Source: Streptomyces filipinensis
GTDB lineage: Bacteria; Actinomycetota; Actinomycetes; Streptomycetales; Streptomycetaceae
Reading direction: 5' to 3'
DNA: 64,000 nucleotides
NCBI RefSeq assembly: GCF_014649495.1
Contig: NZ_BMTD01000013.1
Location: forward strand, 62,001 to 126,000
Shown here in pieces: positions 8,680-17,472 of the stretch. Each line of letters begins with the position of its first letter. The stretch's first letter is position 1. A program made the position numbers and the translations under genes. Under the pieces are notes generated by a model. That model made no database searches, had not been told where the DNA came from, and saw only the letters and a program-made list of their open reading frames with translations.

Positions 8680-8877
8680 GTGTTCAATGGCCGCGTGGAC
8701 GAATCTTTGTGGAGCCGTCTGGCGCCGGAGGCGCGAGCGGAGGTTGACGGTCTGATCGCCGCCGGTCGTCATATACCGGCGATCGCGGCGATGCTCGAAC
8801 TCGCCGGACCGCCGAGACCGAGCCTGCCCGCGTGCGTGGACCTTCTGGAACTGCGAGCCCGTGTTCTGCGTCAATAG
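8680..8877 (+). CDS. Small hypothetical protein
   Basis: 65 residues. After the GTG start (8680, or GTG at 8695) the sequence is helical: DESLWSRLAPEARAEVDGLI, a Pro-rich turn, then CVDLLELRARVLRQ. Codon bias is good and length is in the range of common small Streptomyces proteins. No motif or partner is evident. Confidence 0.55.
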   Translation: MFNGRVDESLWSRLAPEARAEVDGLIAAGRHIPAIAAMLELAGPPRPSLPACVDLLELRARVLRQ

Positions 8878-9030
8878 TCGACAGCCGACGCTGGTGTTGA
8901 CGCCGTGCAGGGTGGTGCGCCAGTCCGGGACGGCTACGTGCGTGAGTCGTCGGCTGGGCGATGGGAGCAACGGTACGGTGTGCCCCTGACAATCGCCGGG
9001 CCGATGGCCTGTGATCACCAGGGGAGTTCC

Positions 9031-10368
9031 ATGCAACACCGCAGACCGCGCCACCGCCGCAGACTCATAGCCCGAGCGGTCGGTACCGCAGGTGTGCTCG
9101 CCGTCGCCCTGAGTGCCGGGGTGACGCCGTCGATGGCCGCCGGGAAGGCCACCCCCAAGCCCACAGCCGGCGGGTCGTCGTCCGTCCAGGGAACCCCGAA
9201 CTGGGCGCCCGAGAACGACAGTGCGGTCCCGCCCAAGGGCGCCCACCCGTCCGCCTCGCTCAGCAGCGGCCGGGCCTCCGCCGTCCAGCTCAGACTTCCC
9301 GCGCCGAGCGGGCGCTACCAGGTCGGCACGTTCAGCCAGCACCTCGTCGACAAGTCCCGCACTGACCCGTACGTAACCGGCAACCGGGCGCGCGAGGTGA
9401 TGGTGACGTACTGGTATCCGGCGTCCTCCACGTCCGGACACGCGTCGGCACCGTGGATGCCGTCGATCTCGGGCTCCCACTTCCTCGCCTCGCGCGGCCT
9501 GTCGCCGCAGCAGGTCACGCTGCCGCAGACCGCCAGCCACGTCCTGGCACCGGTCACCACCAAGCTCGGCAAGCTGCCCGTGCTCCTGTACTCGACCGGG
9601 CTGCACTCGGACCGCGCGATGGGCACCGCCCTGGCCGAGGATCTCGCCAGCCGTGGCTACATCGTCATCGCCGTCGATCACACGCACGACGCCAACGAAG
9701 TGGAGTTCCCGGGCGGACGGCTGGAGGTCAACACCATGCCGGCCGGCGCGCACTCCTCCGACACGCTCAACGTGCGCGCTGCCGACATCCGCTTCGTCAT
9801 CAACCAGCTCGGCACCATCGCCAAGGGCGGCAACCCGGACTTCGACCACGCGAAGCTCCCCTCCGGTCTGTCGAAGGTCGTGGACACGTCCCGCGTCGGG
9901 ATGTTCGGCTGGTCGCTGGGCGGCGCCGCGGTGGACACCGCCATGCAGCTCGACCACCGCATCGACGCCGGGGCCAACCTGGACGGCCAGTTCTTCGGCA
10001 CGGCGCCGGGCAAGGACCTGAGCCGCCCGTTCATGCTCTTCAGTTCCGGCACGCACAACCGCAACAACGACTCGTCGTGGCGCAAGCTGTGGCCGCATCT
10101 CAAGGGATACCGGGTCGACATCCAGCTCCACGGTTCGAGGCACCTGTCGTTCAGCGACAACGAGTGGCTCGTGCCGCAGGTTGCGCCCCTGCTCGGGCTT
10201 TCGCCGGACCAGGTGCGGCAGCAGTACGGCACGATCGACCCCGACCGGGCGATCAAGGTCCAGCGCGTGTACCTCGCCGCCTACTTCGACCAGGAGCTGC
10301 GTCACCAGCACAGCCCCCTGATGGACGGACCCTCCAGGACCTACCCGGAGATCTCCTTCGTCCGTTGA
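9031..10368 (+). CDS. Secreted alpha/beta hydrolase (acetylhydrolase-like), paralogue of the gene at 1-1149
   Basis: 445 residues. The basic N-terminus (MQHRRPRHRRRLIARAVG) and a hydrophobic stretch ending in PSMAAG make a Sec or Tat signal peptide. The nucleophile elbow is GMFGWSLGG near residue 293, and GSRHLSFSD near residue 370 carries the likely catalytic His. REVMVTYWYPAS and ADIRFVINQLG match the hydrolase at 1-1149. AGGGGAG precedes the ATG by 4 bases. The family includes platelet-activating-factor acetylhydrolase II-like and polyester-degrading enzymes; the substrate is not inferable. It is monocistronic as far as can be seen. Confidence 0.85.
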   Translation: MQHRRPRHRRRLIARAVGTAGVLAVALSAGVTPSMAAGKATPKPTAGGSSSVQGTPNWAPENDSAVPPKGAHPSASLSSGRASAVQLRLPAPSGRYQVGTFSQHLVDKSRTDPYVTGNRAREVMVTYWYPASSTSGHASAPWMPSISGSHFLASRGLSPQQVTLPQTASHVLAPVTTKLGKLPVLLYSTGLHSDRAMGTALAEDLASRGYIVIAVDHTHDANEVEFPGGRLEVNTMPAGAHSSDTLNVRAADIRFVINQLGTIAKGGNPDFDHAKLPSGLSKVVDTSRVGMFGWSLGGAAVDTAMQLDHRIDAGANLDGQFFGTAPGKDLSRPFMLFSSGTHNRNNDSSWRKLWPHLKGYRVDIQLHGSRHLSFSDNEWLVPQVAPLLGLSPDQVRQQYGTIDPDRAIKVQRVYLAAYFDQELRHQHSPLMDGPSRTYPEISFVR

Positions 10369-10926
10369 CCGGACGTCCGTGGGACGGGCCTCGCACGAGT
10401 ATCCGTCCTACGGCCCACGACTCTGGCTGCCCTGGCTTGACGAGGACACGCCCCAGGGGCATGCCGTAGGTACACGGGGGTACCGGGGCGCGTGACCCCC
10501 TGGGGATAAAGTGTGCGATTGTCGAACATTCGAGCGCTCGTCGCCGGTTGAGAAAGGATCCGCTGCCCTGCCCACCGCTTCCCGGGCGCCGCGCCGACAC
10601 CGCACCCTCCGTCCGACCGTTCCGCCCTCCGGCGGGGGTGCGCCCGCCGAGGGCCCCGCTCGTCATGCTGTCGCCGGATGTGCCGGCGCTCACCGTGACC
10701 GGCCTGGGCAGCCCCGGTTCCGCGGGCCTTCCGCAGGCCTCGCCGACCGCGGAGCAGCGGACCGCCCCGGGAATCCGGCTGCCGGAGGGCATCACGGCCG
10801 ACGTCCGGACGACCGCGTCTCCCCCACCGCGCACTACGGCAATCCGCCGGCCAGGCCTGCGGATTCCCAGCCGACCGCCGCCCGTACCACCACCGCACCG
10901 CCTGACCACTGATCCGAGGACCACCC
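10369..10926. other. 558-base gap with one coding-like stretch, no assigned gene
   Basis: Between the hydrolase and the glycosyltransferase. On the plus strand about 10665-10815 reads MLSPDVPALTVTGLGS.. with G/C-rich third positions, but the frame then loses its bias and runs into the next gene out of frame. The stretch matches no family I know. It may be a decayed gene or a long leader. No tRNA or repeat is seen. Confidence 0.4.
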
Positions 10927-12831
10927 ATGGCCAGCACCTCCACCGACCAGCCCACCGGCCACCCCCGCCGACCCCGGGCATCGCCCCTGCCGGGGGGAGG
11001 GCCGGCAGCTCCGTTGCGCTGGGAGCGCCCGGCGCTCGCCGCGGTCCTGCTGGTCGCCACCGTGCTGTACGCCTGGGGCCTGGACCGCGCCGCGATCCAC
11101 CCCTACTACAGCGCGGCGATACGGTCGATGGCCACCAGCTGGCGCGCCTTCTTCTTCGGCGGTCTCGACCCCAGCGGTTCCATCACCCTGGACAAACTGC
11201 CCGGCGCCTTCTGGCCCGAGGCCGCCACCGTCTGGCTCTTCGGCCCGCACACGTGGGCGGCCGCGCTGCCGCAGGTCGTCGAGGGCGTGCTCACGGTGTG
11301 GCTGCTCCACCGGATCGTCCGGGAGTGGGCGGGGCCGTTCGCCGCACTGATCGCCGCGTTGACGCTCACCTTCACGCCGGTCACCGTGGTCCTCAACCGG
11401 GCCACCATCCCGGACACGGCACTCACCCTGCTGCTGGTGGCAGCCGCGGGGGCCCTGCAGAAGGCGGTGCGGACCGAGCGGCTGCTGCCGCTGATCACCT
11501 GCGGCGTCTGGGTCGGGCTCGCCTTCCAGACGAAGATGCTGCAGGCGTGGCTGGTGCTGCCGGTGTTCGCCGTCGTCTACCAAGTCGCCGCCCCGGGCAC
11601 GCCGTTGAAGCGGGTTCTGCGCCTGCTGCTGGGCGGCACGACCGCCCTGGTCGTCTCCTGCGCATGGGTGCTGCTCGCCTGGATGACGCCCGCCGCCGAC
11701 CGCCCGTACGTGGACGGCACCTCCAACAACAACCCCTTCAGCCAGGTCTTCGGCTACAACGGCATGAGCCGCTTCAGCGACGATCCCACCGCGTTCGGTG
11801 CCGTCGCGGGCACCTCGGCCAGCCGGACCGACGGGAACACCGGCTGGGGAATGCTGATCAACCACACGATCGGCCCGCAGGTCGCCTGGTTCCTGCCGCT
11901 CGCCGTACTCGCCGCCGTGCTGGGCCTCGTCTGGCGCGCCCGAGAGCCGCGAACCGACCTGCTGCGTGCCGGTTTCCTGCTGTGGGGCGGCTGGCTGGCC
12001 GTTCACGCGATGGTGTTCAGCACCTCCAACGGCAACCACCCTTACTACACCGCCGTCATCGCCCCGGCGCTCGCAGCGCTGACCGGTGGGGGGCTCGCCC
12101 TCTTCCGGTCCGAGTACGAGGCGGGCACGCGGCGACGCGTGGCGCTGCCGTCGGCCATCGTGCTGACGGTGGCCTGGGCGCTGGTGCTCGACTGGCCGAC
12201 CTTGTTCGTGTCCTGGCTGCTGGTGCTCGCCGTGCCCCTGGCCGTGGGCGGTGCGCTGGGCCTGTGGATCTGTGGGCCGCGCGCCTCCCACCTGCTGCTC
12301 CAAGGGTCTCTGGCCGCCGGAATCGTGGCCACCCTGCTCGTACCACTCGGCTGGGCCGCCTCCAGCCTCGATCCGCTGTACGCGGGCGCCTCCACCTCGC
12401 CGACGGCCGGACCGGTCGGCAAGGTCTACCACAAGGCCCTCCACGACCGGTCCGCGCTCCGCCAGGTGGGTCTCGACCAGCCCAGCGACCGCGACACCGC
12501 CCTGCTCGACTACCTCGTCTCGCACCGCCACGGCGAGAAGTACCTGCTGGCCACCCAGGCCGCCTACCCCGCGGAGCGCCTTCTGCGCGCCGATTCCCAG
12601 CCCACGCTGGTCATGGGCGGTTTCACCGGCAAGACCCCCTTCCCCACCTCCCAGCAGCTCGGCGACCTCGTCACCACGCACCAGCTGCGCTACGTGCTGC
12701 TCACCCCCCGGCGGCCGGCGACCCCGGCCACCACGTGGGTGAAGTCTCACTGCACACGTATCCGCTCCCGCGCCTACGGGTGGCGTACGAGGGGCAGCTT
12801 CGCCCTGTACGACTGCGCGGGAAAGCACTGA
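10927..12831 (+). CDS. Family 39 membrane glycosyltransferase (ArnT/PMT-like)
   Basis: 634 residues, 10 or more membrane helices and a long soluble C-terminal part (from about 500). The catalytic first loop is seen after helix 1: LDRAAIHPYYSAAIRSM and GLDPSGSITLDKLPGAFW, the pattern of actinomycete GT39 polyprenyl-phosphate-sugar transferases. GAGGA lies 6-10 bases before the ATG. It likely transfers a sugar from a polyprenyl carrier to an extracellular acceptor. A strong hairpin follows the stop. No dedicated carrier-sugar synthase is adjacent. Confidence 0.9.
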   Translation: MASTSTDQPTGHPRRPRASPLPGGGPAAPLRWERPALAAVLLVATVLYAWGLDRAAIHPYYSAAIRSMATSWRAFFFGGLDPSGSITLDKLPGAFWPEAATVWLFGPHTWAAALPQVVEGVLTVWLLHRIVREWAGPFAALIAALTLTFTPVTVVLNRATIPDTALTLLLVAAAGALQKAVRTERLLPLITCGVWVGLAFQTKMLQAWLVLPVFAVVYQVAAPGTPLKRVLRLLLGGTTALVVSCAWVLLAWMTPAADRPYVDGTSNNNPFSQVFGYNGMSRFSDDPTAFGAVAGTSASRTDGNTGWGMLINHTIGPQVAWFLPLAVLAAVLGLVWRAREPRTDLLRAGFLLWGGWLAVHAMVFSTSNGNHPYYTAVIAPALAALTGGGLALFRSEYEAGTRRRVALPSAIVLTVAWALVLDWPTLFVSWLLVLAVPLAVGGALGLWICGPRASHLLLQGSLAAGIVATLLVPLGWAASSLDPLYAGASTSPTAGPVGKVYHKALHDRSALRQVGLDQPSDRDTALLDYLVSHRHGEKYLLATQAAYPAERLLRADSQPTLVMGGFTGKTPFPTSQQLGDLVTTHQLRYVLLTPRRPATPATTWVKSHCTRIRSRAYGWRTRGSFALYDCAGKH

Positions 12832-12853
12832 AGCCGCGGCACCGCGAGCCTGG

Positions 12854-12874
12854 CCCGCGGCACGGTGCCGCGGG
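12854..12874 (+). terminator. Hairpin downstream of the GT39 gene
   Basis: CCCGCGGCAC and GTGCCGCGGG form a near-continuous 10-base stem around a single G, starting 23 bases after the glycosyltransferase stop. No U-run follows, which is usual for high-GC actinomycete terminators. Confidence 0.6.
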
Positions 12875-13066
12875 CGCGCTCCATCTCCTCAGAAGTGGGC
12901 TCGCGTCTGGCCGCGGTGGCGAGCACCGCTCGCCGTAGACGCGGGATGCCGATCCGTACGTTCACGGCGGCGGCGATCCAACGGGGATGCGCGAGGTCGG
13001 GGGTGGCGGCCGGGGATCCATGGGTACTCGGCTCCAGCAGCAGACCGACGCAACGGAGGCGCACTG

Positions 13067-13528
13067 ATGAGCACAGTCAAGGAATCGGTAGAAGTCGAGG
13101 TTCCGCTCCACACCGCCTACAACCAGTGGACGCAGTTCGAGACGTTCCCGGACTTCATGGAAGGTGTGGAAGAGGTCAGGCAACTGGACGACCGGCACAA
13201 CCACTGGACGACCAAGATCGGCGGAATCCGGCGGGAGTTCGACACCGAGATCGTCGACCAGCTTCCCGACGAGCGCATCACCTGGCGCACCACCACAGGC
13301 GACACCACCCAGAGGGGCACGGTCCGCTTCCAGCGCATGGACGACATGCACACCAGGGTGGAACTCGTCATGGACGTCGAACCCAGCGGAGCCGCCGAGA
13401 AGGTGGCGGACCTGCTCGGAACGCTCGACCGGCGCGTCAAGGGTGACATGAAGCGCTTCAAGCAGTACATCGAACAGCGCGGGGACGAGTCCGGCGCGTG
13501 GCGCGGACGCATCAAGCCCGGAGATTAG
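13067..13528 (+). CDS. SRPBCC (START-like, COQ10/polyketide-cyclase type) protein
   Basis: 153 residues. It opens with the classic strand VKESVEVEVPLHTAYNQWTQ and FETFPDFMEGVEEVRQLDD. The middle contains a run of antiparallel strands, and the long C-terminal helix begins around VKGDMKRFKQYIE. Such proteins bind hydrophobic ligands. GGAGG sits 8 bases upstream of the ATG. A stress role is plausible because it neighbours a cold-shock-like gene, but that is inference. Confidence 0.85.
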   Translation: MSTVKESVEVEVPLHTAYNQWTQFETFPDFMEGVEEVRQLDDRHNHWTTKIGGIRREFDTEIVDQLPDERITWRTTTGDTTQRGTVRFQRMDDMHTRVELVMDVEPSGAAEKVADLLGTLDRRVKGDMKRFKQYIEQRGDESGAWRGRIKPGD

Positions 13529-13687
13529 CGGGACCTCCCTGAAACCCGTCACGTACGGGGACGACGACTGACTTCCGGTCAAACACTGGCCGACGCGCCG
13601 AGGCACTCTTCCCTCCGCTGGTCACGCCGGGTGATGCTCTGCTCACCGGGGGAGATCAGTTGCCACCGACCCACGGAGGAAAAGACG

Positions 13688-13864
13688 ATGCCTCTCGGAA
13701 CAATCGCCGTGTACAACAGGGCGGACGGCGTGGGTGTCATCACGGACGAGGACGGAAAGAGCCGTCCCTTCTCCGGCATGGAAACGCAAACCACCCGTGA
13801 GGGTCAGCGGGTGGTCTTCGAGGTCGTCGGCCACAAGGCGACGAACGTGATCGCCGTCCGGTGA
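13688..13864 (+). CDS. Reduced cold-shock-domain-like protein
   Basis: 58 residues, shorter than CspA (about 67). It follows the cold-shock pattern GTIAVYNRADGVGVITDEDG at the N-terminus and EGQRVVFEVVGHKATNV at the end. However, the aromatic RNP residues of CspA (Trp/Phe in KWFN, KGFGFI, VFVHF) are replaced by Tyr, Val and Ser, and the VFVHFSAI strand is missing. GGAGGAAAAG precedes the ATG. If folded, nucleic-acid stacking should be weak. Confidence 0.75.
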   Translation: MPLGTIAVYNRADGVGVITDEDGKSRPFSGMETQTTREGQRVVFEVVGHKATNVIAVR

Positions 13865-13880
13865 CCGACCCGCTGACCAC

Positions 13881-13912
13881 CGCCCCGCCCCGGCAGGATC
13901 GGGAGCGGGGCG
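13881..13912 (+). terminator. Stem-loop after the cold-shock-like gene
   Basis: CGCCCCGC and GCGGGGCG form a perfect 8-base stem with a 16-base loop, 17 bases after the stop codon of the upstream gene. Confidence 0.5.
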
Positions 13913-13957
13913 TACTGCCGTGCAAACGGGTAAGGTGCCCCGGTCTAGGATCGGCCC

Positions 13958-14845
13958 ATGCGAGGGTGGACCAAGAGCCTGGACGCAGCCGGCGTCCGCG
14001 AGCCGGGATTGCGTGCGGACTACGACCGCCAACGGCAGCTCGTGCGACGCTTCCGGCGCACCGCGTACCTGGCGGCCAGACTGCTGCTGCCACCGCAGTT
14101 GCTCCCGCATGTGGTGGCGGCGACCGCTGTGATGCACCACGGGGACAATCTGCTGGACACCGGGGCCCTCGCGGAGCGCGAGACGGCGTGGGCGTCCTGG
14201 GAACGGCGGGTGCGGGAGGCCTTGCGGACGGGGGCGGGTGACACCCCGCTGCTCCGTGCGCTCGTACACACCGTGTCCGCCCACCCCCGGATGCGCGAGA
14301 CCGTGGAGACCTACCTGGCGACCGCGACGGCCGAACTGCGCTTCGCGGGCTTCGCCACCGAGTCCGACTACCAGGACTATGTGGACGCCTACTCGTACCC
14401 GGCGTTCATGCTCGTCGCGGGACTTCTCGCGCCGGAGGGCGACGACGCGCGGTACCGGGCCGCGTGCCGGACCTTCATCGACGGCAGCCAGCGGCTCGAC
14501 TTCGTCAACGACCTCGCCGAGGACCTGCCGGAAGGACGCGTAGGCATCCCGGACGACATGATGAAACGCTTCTCGGTCACCGTGGACGGCCTGGCGGCCG
14601 GCGTCGGCGGCACGGCCCTTGAGGAGCTGGTGGCGGAGCAGGTCGCCGTCGCGCGTACCGCCTTGCTCGCCGCCAGGGAACTGCCGGCGCTGACCTCGGC
14701 ACCCGGCCGACGGCTCGCCGGTGCGCTGGTGGAGATCGAACTCCTCACCGCGGAGGCGGTGTTGGCACGAGGGGCCGAGGTGCTGCGGGGATCTGCCAGT
14801 CCGCCGCTGGGCAGGACGCTACGCGTCCTCGCGCGCCGCTACTGA
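13958..14845 (+). CDS. Squalene/phytoene synthase family protein, standalone
   Basis: 295 residues, the usual length. The first metal-binding region reads HHGDNLLD (residues 60-67) in place of a canonical DDxxD. The second reads DFVNDLAEDLPEGRVGIP (about 180-197), matching the NDxxE-like DLAED motif. YDRQRQLVRRFRRTAYLA at the start is also typical. Known family members condense prenyl diphosphates head to head. No desaturase, cyclase or prenyltransferase gene is nearby, so its product and its activity are uncertain. Confidence 0.85.
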   Translation: MRGWTKSLDAAGVREPGLRADYDRQRQLVRRFRRTAYLAARLLLPPQLLPHVVAATAVMHHGDNLLDTGALAERETAWASWERRVREALRTGAGDTPLLRALVHTVSAHPRMRETVETYLATATAELRFAGFATESDYQDYVDAYSYPAFMLVAGLLAPEGDDARYRAACRTFIDGSQRLDFVNDLAEDLPEGRVGIPDDMMKRFSVTVDGLAAGVGGTALEELVAEQVAVARTALLAARELPALTSAPGRRLAGALVEIELLTAEAVLARGAEVLRGSASPPLGRTLRVLARRY

Positions 14846-14999
14846 CGCACCGCCCCGGTGGCGAAGAACCTGTACGCACGATCGGCACCGCCGCTCGGCA
14901 GGTGGGGAAATCCTCACCCAGGAAGTGGCTTCAGGGCCACCTCCGATACGTGACCCAGCCAGGTTCTTCGCCGTCACGCCGGCCCGTAGCGTCCACCTC

Positions 15000-15956
15000 A
15001 TGAAGCTCTCGACGGAGTCCTTACCGCGGACGAACCGGCGACGCGGAGTGATCGTCTACCTCGGCGTCGCCTACACCGGCATGTGGGCGGCCATGTCACC
15101 GCTCCTGGCCAACGGCTACCGGCGCGGCAGCGCACGCGAGGCGACCGGTGCGCTGGAGCAGCTGTGTATCGCGGCCGCGATGGCGGTCCCCGCCCTCGCC
15201 GCCCTCCTCGTGGTCCGCTGTATCGAGCGCAGCGGCCGGGTGCGGGACGCCCTCGCCCTGCGCTGGCCGAAACCGTGGGGGCGTGCTGTGCGGGCGTGCC
15301 TGATGGCCTTCGCCGTCCCCGCCGGCCTCACCACGGCTGCTCTTGTCATCGGCGCCGCCGCCGGCCGCTATCCGTTCGGCGGTGTGCACTGGTACGGGCT
15401 CGGCGCTCGGGTGGCCGGAGCCGTGCTGAACATGCTGGTTTGGGTTCCGCTCTTCTTCGGCGAGGAACTGGGCTGGCAGGGCTACCTCTTCCCGCGCCTC
15501 GCCCGGGACGGTGACCTCCGGAGCCTCGTCCGGGCGTACGTGGCCACCGGCACGGCCTTCGCCCTGTGGCACGTGCCCACGCTGCTGTTGGGCGGACAGT
15601 ACCCGGGGCGGCCCTGGTACGTGTCGGTCCCGGCCATGCTGGTGAGTTGCCTCCTCATCCTGCCGGTCTTCACCTGGCTGCGGCTGCGCTCCGGCTCGGT
15701 CGTCCCCGCCGTCATCGGCCATGCGTTCGTGAGTTCGATGAGTGTCGACATGGTCAAGGAGTTCGCCGATCCCCAAGCGGCTCTGGATCCCCTGCACATG
15801 GGCATGGCCGGCTGGCCCGGCTGGACGGTCACGGGCGTGTTCGTCGCCTTCCTGGCACTGACCGGCCGGCTTCAGCCGTCCTTCCACACGGCCCGAACCG
15901 CATCTCCTGACGAGGTACCCACCGGCCGTACGGTGGCCTGTCGGCGGCGTGGATAA
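15000..15956 (+). CDS. CPBP family intramembrane metalloprotease
   Basis: 318 residues with about eight membrane helices. The CPBP motifs are visible: EELGWQGYLFPRL near residue 157 (EExxxR, with Gln replacing Arg), FALWHVP near 184 (FxxxH) and IGHAF near 238. In bacteria these CAAX-protease-like (Abi) proteins are usually tied to membrane-protein processing or bacteriocin self-protection. No ribosome-binding site is seen before the ATG at 15000, so the start is tentative. The stop overlaps the next ATG (ATAATG). Confidence 0.85.
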   Translation: MKLSTESLPRTNRRRGVIVYLGVAYTGMWAAMSPLLANGYRRGSAREATGALEQLCIAAAMAVPALAALLVVRCIERSGRVRDALALRWPKPWGRAVRACLMAFAVPAGLTTAALVIGAAAGRYPFGGVHWYGLGARVAGAVLNMLVWVPLFFGEELGWQGYLFPRLARDGDLRSLVRAYVATGTAFALWHVPTLLLGGQYPGRPWYVSVPAMLVSCLLILPVFTWLRLRSGSVVPAVIGHAFVSSMSVDMVKEFADPQAALDPLHMGMAGWPGWTVTGVFVAFLALTGRLQPSFHTARTASPDEVPTGRTVACRRRG

Positions 15957-16162
15957 TGCCCGGCATGACTTCGGAGACAGGTCGCCCCCGGCGGTGGTTG
16001 GCGCTGCGCGCCTTCGTGTTCTTCGTGGCAGGCGGCGCCCTCGGCGCGTTCGCCTACGCGGCGGTCTCGCACGGTTCGGACGGGGTGCCGTGGAGCGGGT
16101 TGCTGCTCGGGGCCCTCGTGTGCGCGACGCTCAGCGCGCTGTTTCCGCGGCGTCGACGCTGA
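15956..16162 (+). CDS. Small two-helix membrane protein
   Basis: 68 residues with two hydrophobic segments (LRAFVFFVAGGALGAFAYAA and GLLLGALVCATLSALF) and a basic C-terminus. Its ATG overlaps the stop of the CPBP gene, so it is probably co-translated. The function is unknown. Confidence 0.65.
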   Translation: MPGMTSETGRPRRWLALRAFVFFVAGGALGAFAYAAVSHGSDGVPWSGLLLGALVCATLSALFPRRRR

Positions 16163-16262
16163 GCCGCGCGTTCGCCCGGCACGGGCTCCTGGGCAGGCCG
16201 GGCGAGGCCACCGCCGTAAGCGCGTCGTTCGCCGCCCTCACGGCCGGAACGCCGGGCACGGC

Positions 16263-16508
16263 TCAGCCGAGCATCTCCGCCAGTACCGCGGCGACGACCG
16301 TGAGTACGGCGACCGGCAGTATGACCACGCGCAGCTGAACCAGCCGACCGGTGAGGTCATGGCCCGCCCGGACCGACCCGTTCCGCTGGTCGCCGTGGCC
16401 GAACAGAGCCCGGCACCAGCGGCAGTCCCCCACCTGGTCGTCCAGGCGGGTGGCGTCGGTCAGCTGAGCGAAGACCACACTGTCTCCGTCCTCCGTCACA
16501 GCGCTCAT
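16263..16508 (-). CDS. Small C-tail membrane protein
   Basis: 81 residues. A soluble N-terminal half contains a CRWCR motif and is followed by GHGDQRNGSVRAG. One hydrophobic helix ends the protein (LRVVILPVAVLTVVAAVLAE). It could be a tail-anchored or small sensory protein. The CxxC-like pair might bind a metal or be redox active. Unknown function. Confidence 0.55.
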   Translation of the reverse strand: MSAVTEDGDSVVFAQLTDATRLDDQVGDCRWCRALFGHGDQRNGSVRAGHDLTGRLVQLRVVILPVAVLTVVAAVLAEMLG

Positions 16509-16676
16509 ACCCGGTCAACGACGCACCCCGGCACTGGGCCACCACCGGGAGGCGGCTCGTGATCCCTCCGCCGCAGGATCGTGACCGAGCCGATCGGCGC
16601 GCCGTCGAAGATCATGCCGGGGCGTGACTCCCGCATGTCTTTTCCACACGTTTTCACATTGCCTCCGACCGGGCCG

Positions 16677-16688
16677 GACCGTACGGTC
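16677..16688. promoter_or_regulatory. 12-base palindrome upstream of the isochorismatase-like gene
   Basis: GACCGTACGGTC is a perfect inverted repeat 57 bases before the GTG start of the hydrolase gene, within an AT-richer promoter-like stretch (TTTTCCACACGTTTTCACAT). It is a good candidate operator of the TetR or GntR size class. Confidence 0.4.
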
Positions 16689-16745
16689 GTCTCGGCCGCC
16701 TCACCTGGCCGCGACGTGCGGAACTCCTTGCGAGAAAGGGCAGTT

Positions 16746-17336
16746 GTGTCTTCGAAAACCCTGCGTGACCTCAGTGCCCTCGACCAGACCCCGGCCCGGA
16801 TCGGGCAGTCGACGGTGATCCTGATCGACCTCCAGAACACCTACACCCAGGGCGTCATGGAGCTGGAGGGCTGGGAGGCGGCTCTCAACCGCGCGGCGGA
16901 ACTGCTGGAGACGGCCCGCGCGGCCGGCGCCAAGGTCATCCACGTCCAGCACGACGGCGGCGAGGGCAGCCCGTACGACCTGAACGCCGAGATCGGGCAG
17001 ATCCACAAGAGGGTCGCGCCCCTTGCGGGTGAGCCGGTCGTCACGAAGCAGGCACCGGACGCGTTCCACGGCACCAACCTCGGCGACCTGGTCGACGAGG
17101 CCGGGAACAGCGACCTGGTGCTGGCCGGCTTCATGACGCACATGTGCGTGGCGTTCACCGCCCAGGGCGCGTTCCTGCGCGGCAACCGGCCCACCGTGGT
17201 GGCCGACGCCACCGCCACGCGCTCGCTGAGGACGGACGTGGCCGAGGTGTCCGCCGAGCAGCTCCATCACAGCGCCCTCGCGACCGTCGCCGACCTGTAC
17301 GGAGTCGTCGTCCCCTCCGCCACCGCCCTGGGCTGA
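16746..17336 (+). CDS. Cysteine hydrolase of the isochorismatase family
   Basis: 196 residues, typical length. The Asp-Lys-Cys triad is visible: Asp in VILIDLQNTY (near residue 29), Lys in VVTKQAPDAF (near 100) and Cys in GFMTHMCVAFTAQGAF (near 135), with the cis-peptide region before it. Family members hydrolyse amides such as nicotinamide, or isochorismate; the substrate cannot be told here. GTG at 16746 has GAAAGGG upstream. Convergent with the sigma-CAP gene. Confidence 0.9.
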   Translation: MSSKTLRDLSALDQTPARIGQSTVILIDLQNTYTQGVMELEGWEAALNRAAELLETARAAGAKVIHVQHDGGEGSPYDLNAEIGQIHKRVAPLAGEPVVTKQAPDAFHGTNLGDLVDEAGNSDLVLAGFMTHMCVAFTAQGAFLRGNRPTVVADATATRSLRTDVAEVSAEQLHHSALATVADLYGVVVPSATALG

Positions 17337-17358
17337 CGGACGTGAGCACCTCAGAACT

Positions 17359-17409
17359 CCGCTGCGGGGAGCGGCGCTTGTCTCCCGCGCGATCCGTTCC
17401 CCGCAGCGG
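17359..17409. terminator. Bidirectional stem-loop between convergent genes
   Basis: CCGCTGCGGGGA and TCCCCGCAGCGG are perfectly complementary 12-base arms separated by 27 bases. They lie 23 bases past the isochorismatase stop and 64 bases past the sigma-CAP stop on the other strand, which suits a shared terminator. Confidence 0.55.
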
Positions 17410-17472
17410 CACGCCGCCCCATCCCCGACCGGCCGGACCGCGTCGGAACGGCACCCGAGGTGGGGCGGTGCG

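Noticed and set aside
10834..12828. A 664-residue minus-strand frame opposite the GT39 gene
   Set aside because: Its composition (Gly/Arg/Gln-rich, no hydrophobic pattern) is that of an antisense shadow; the plus-strand frame has helices, family motifs and codon bias.
13958..14845. Terpenoid or hopanoid cluster around the phytoene-synthase-like gene
   Set aside because: No cyclase, desaturase or prenyl-transferase gene is adjacent; a CPBP protease and unrelated genes follow.
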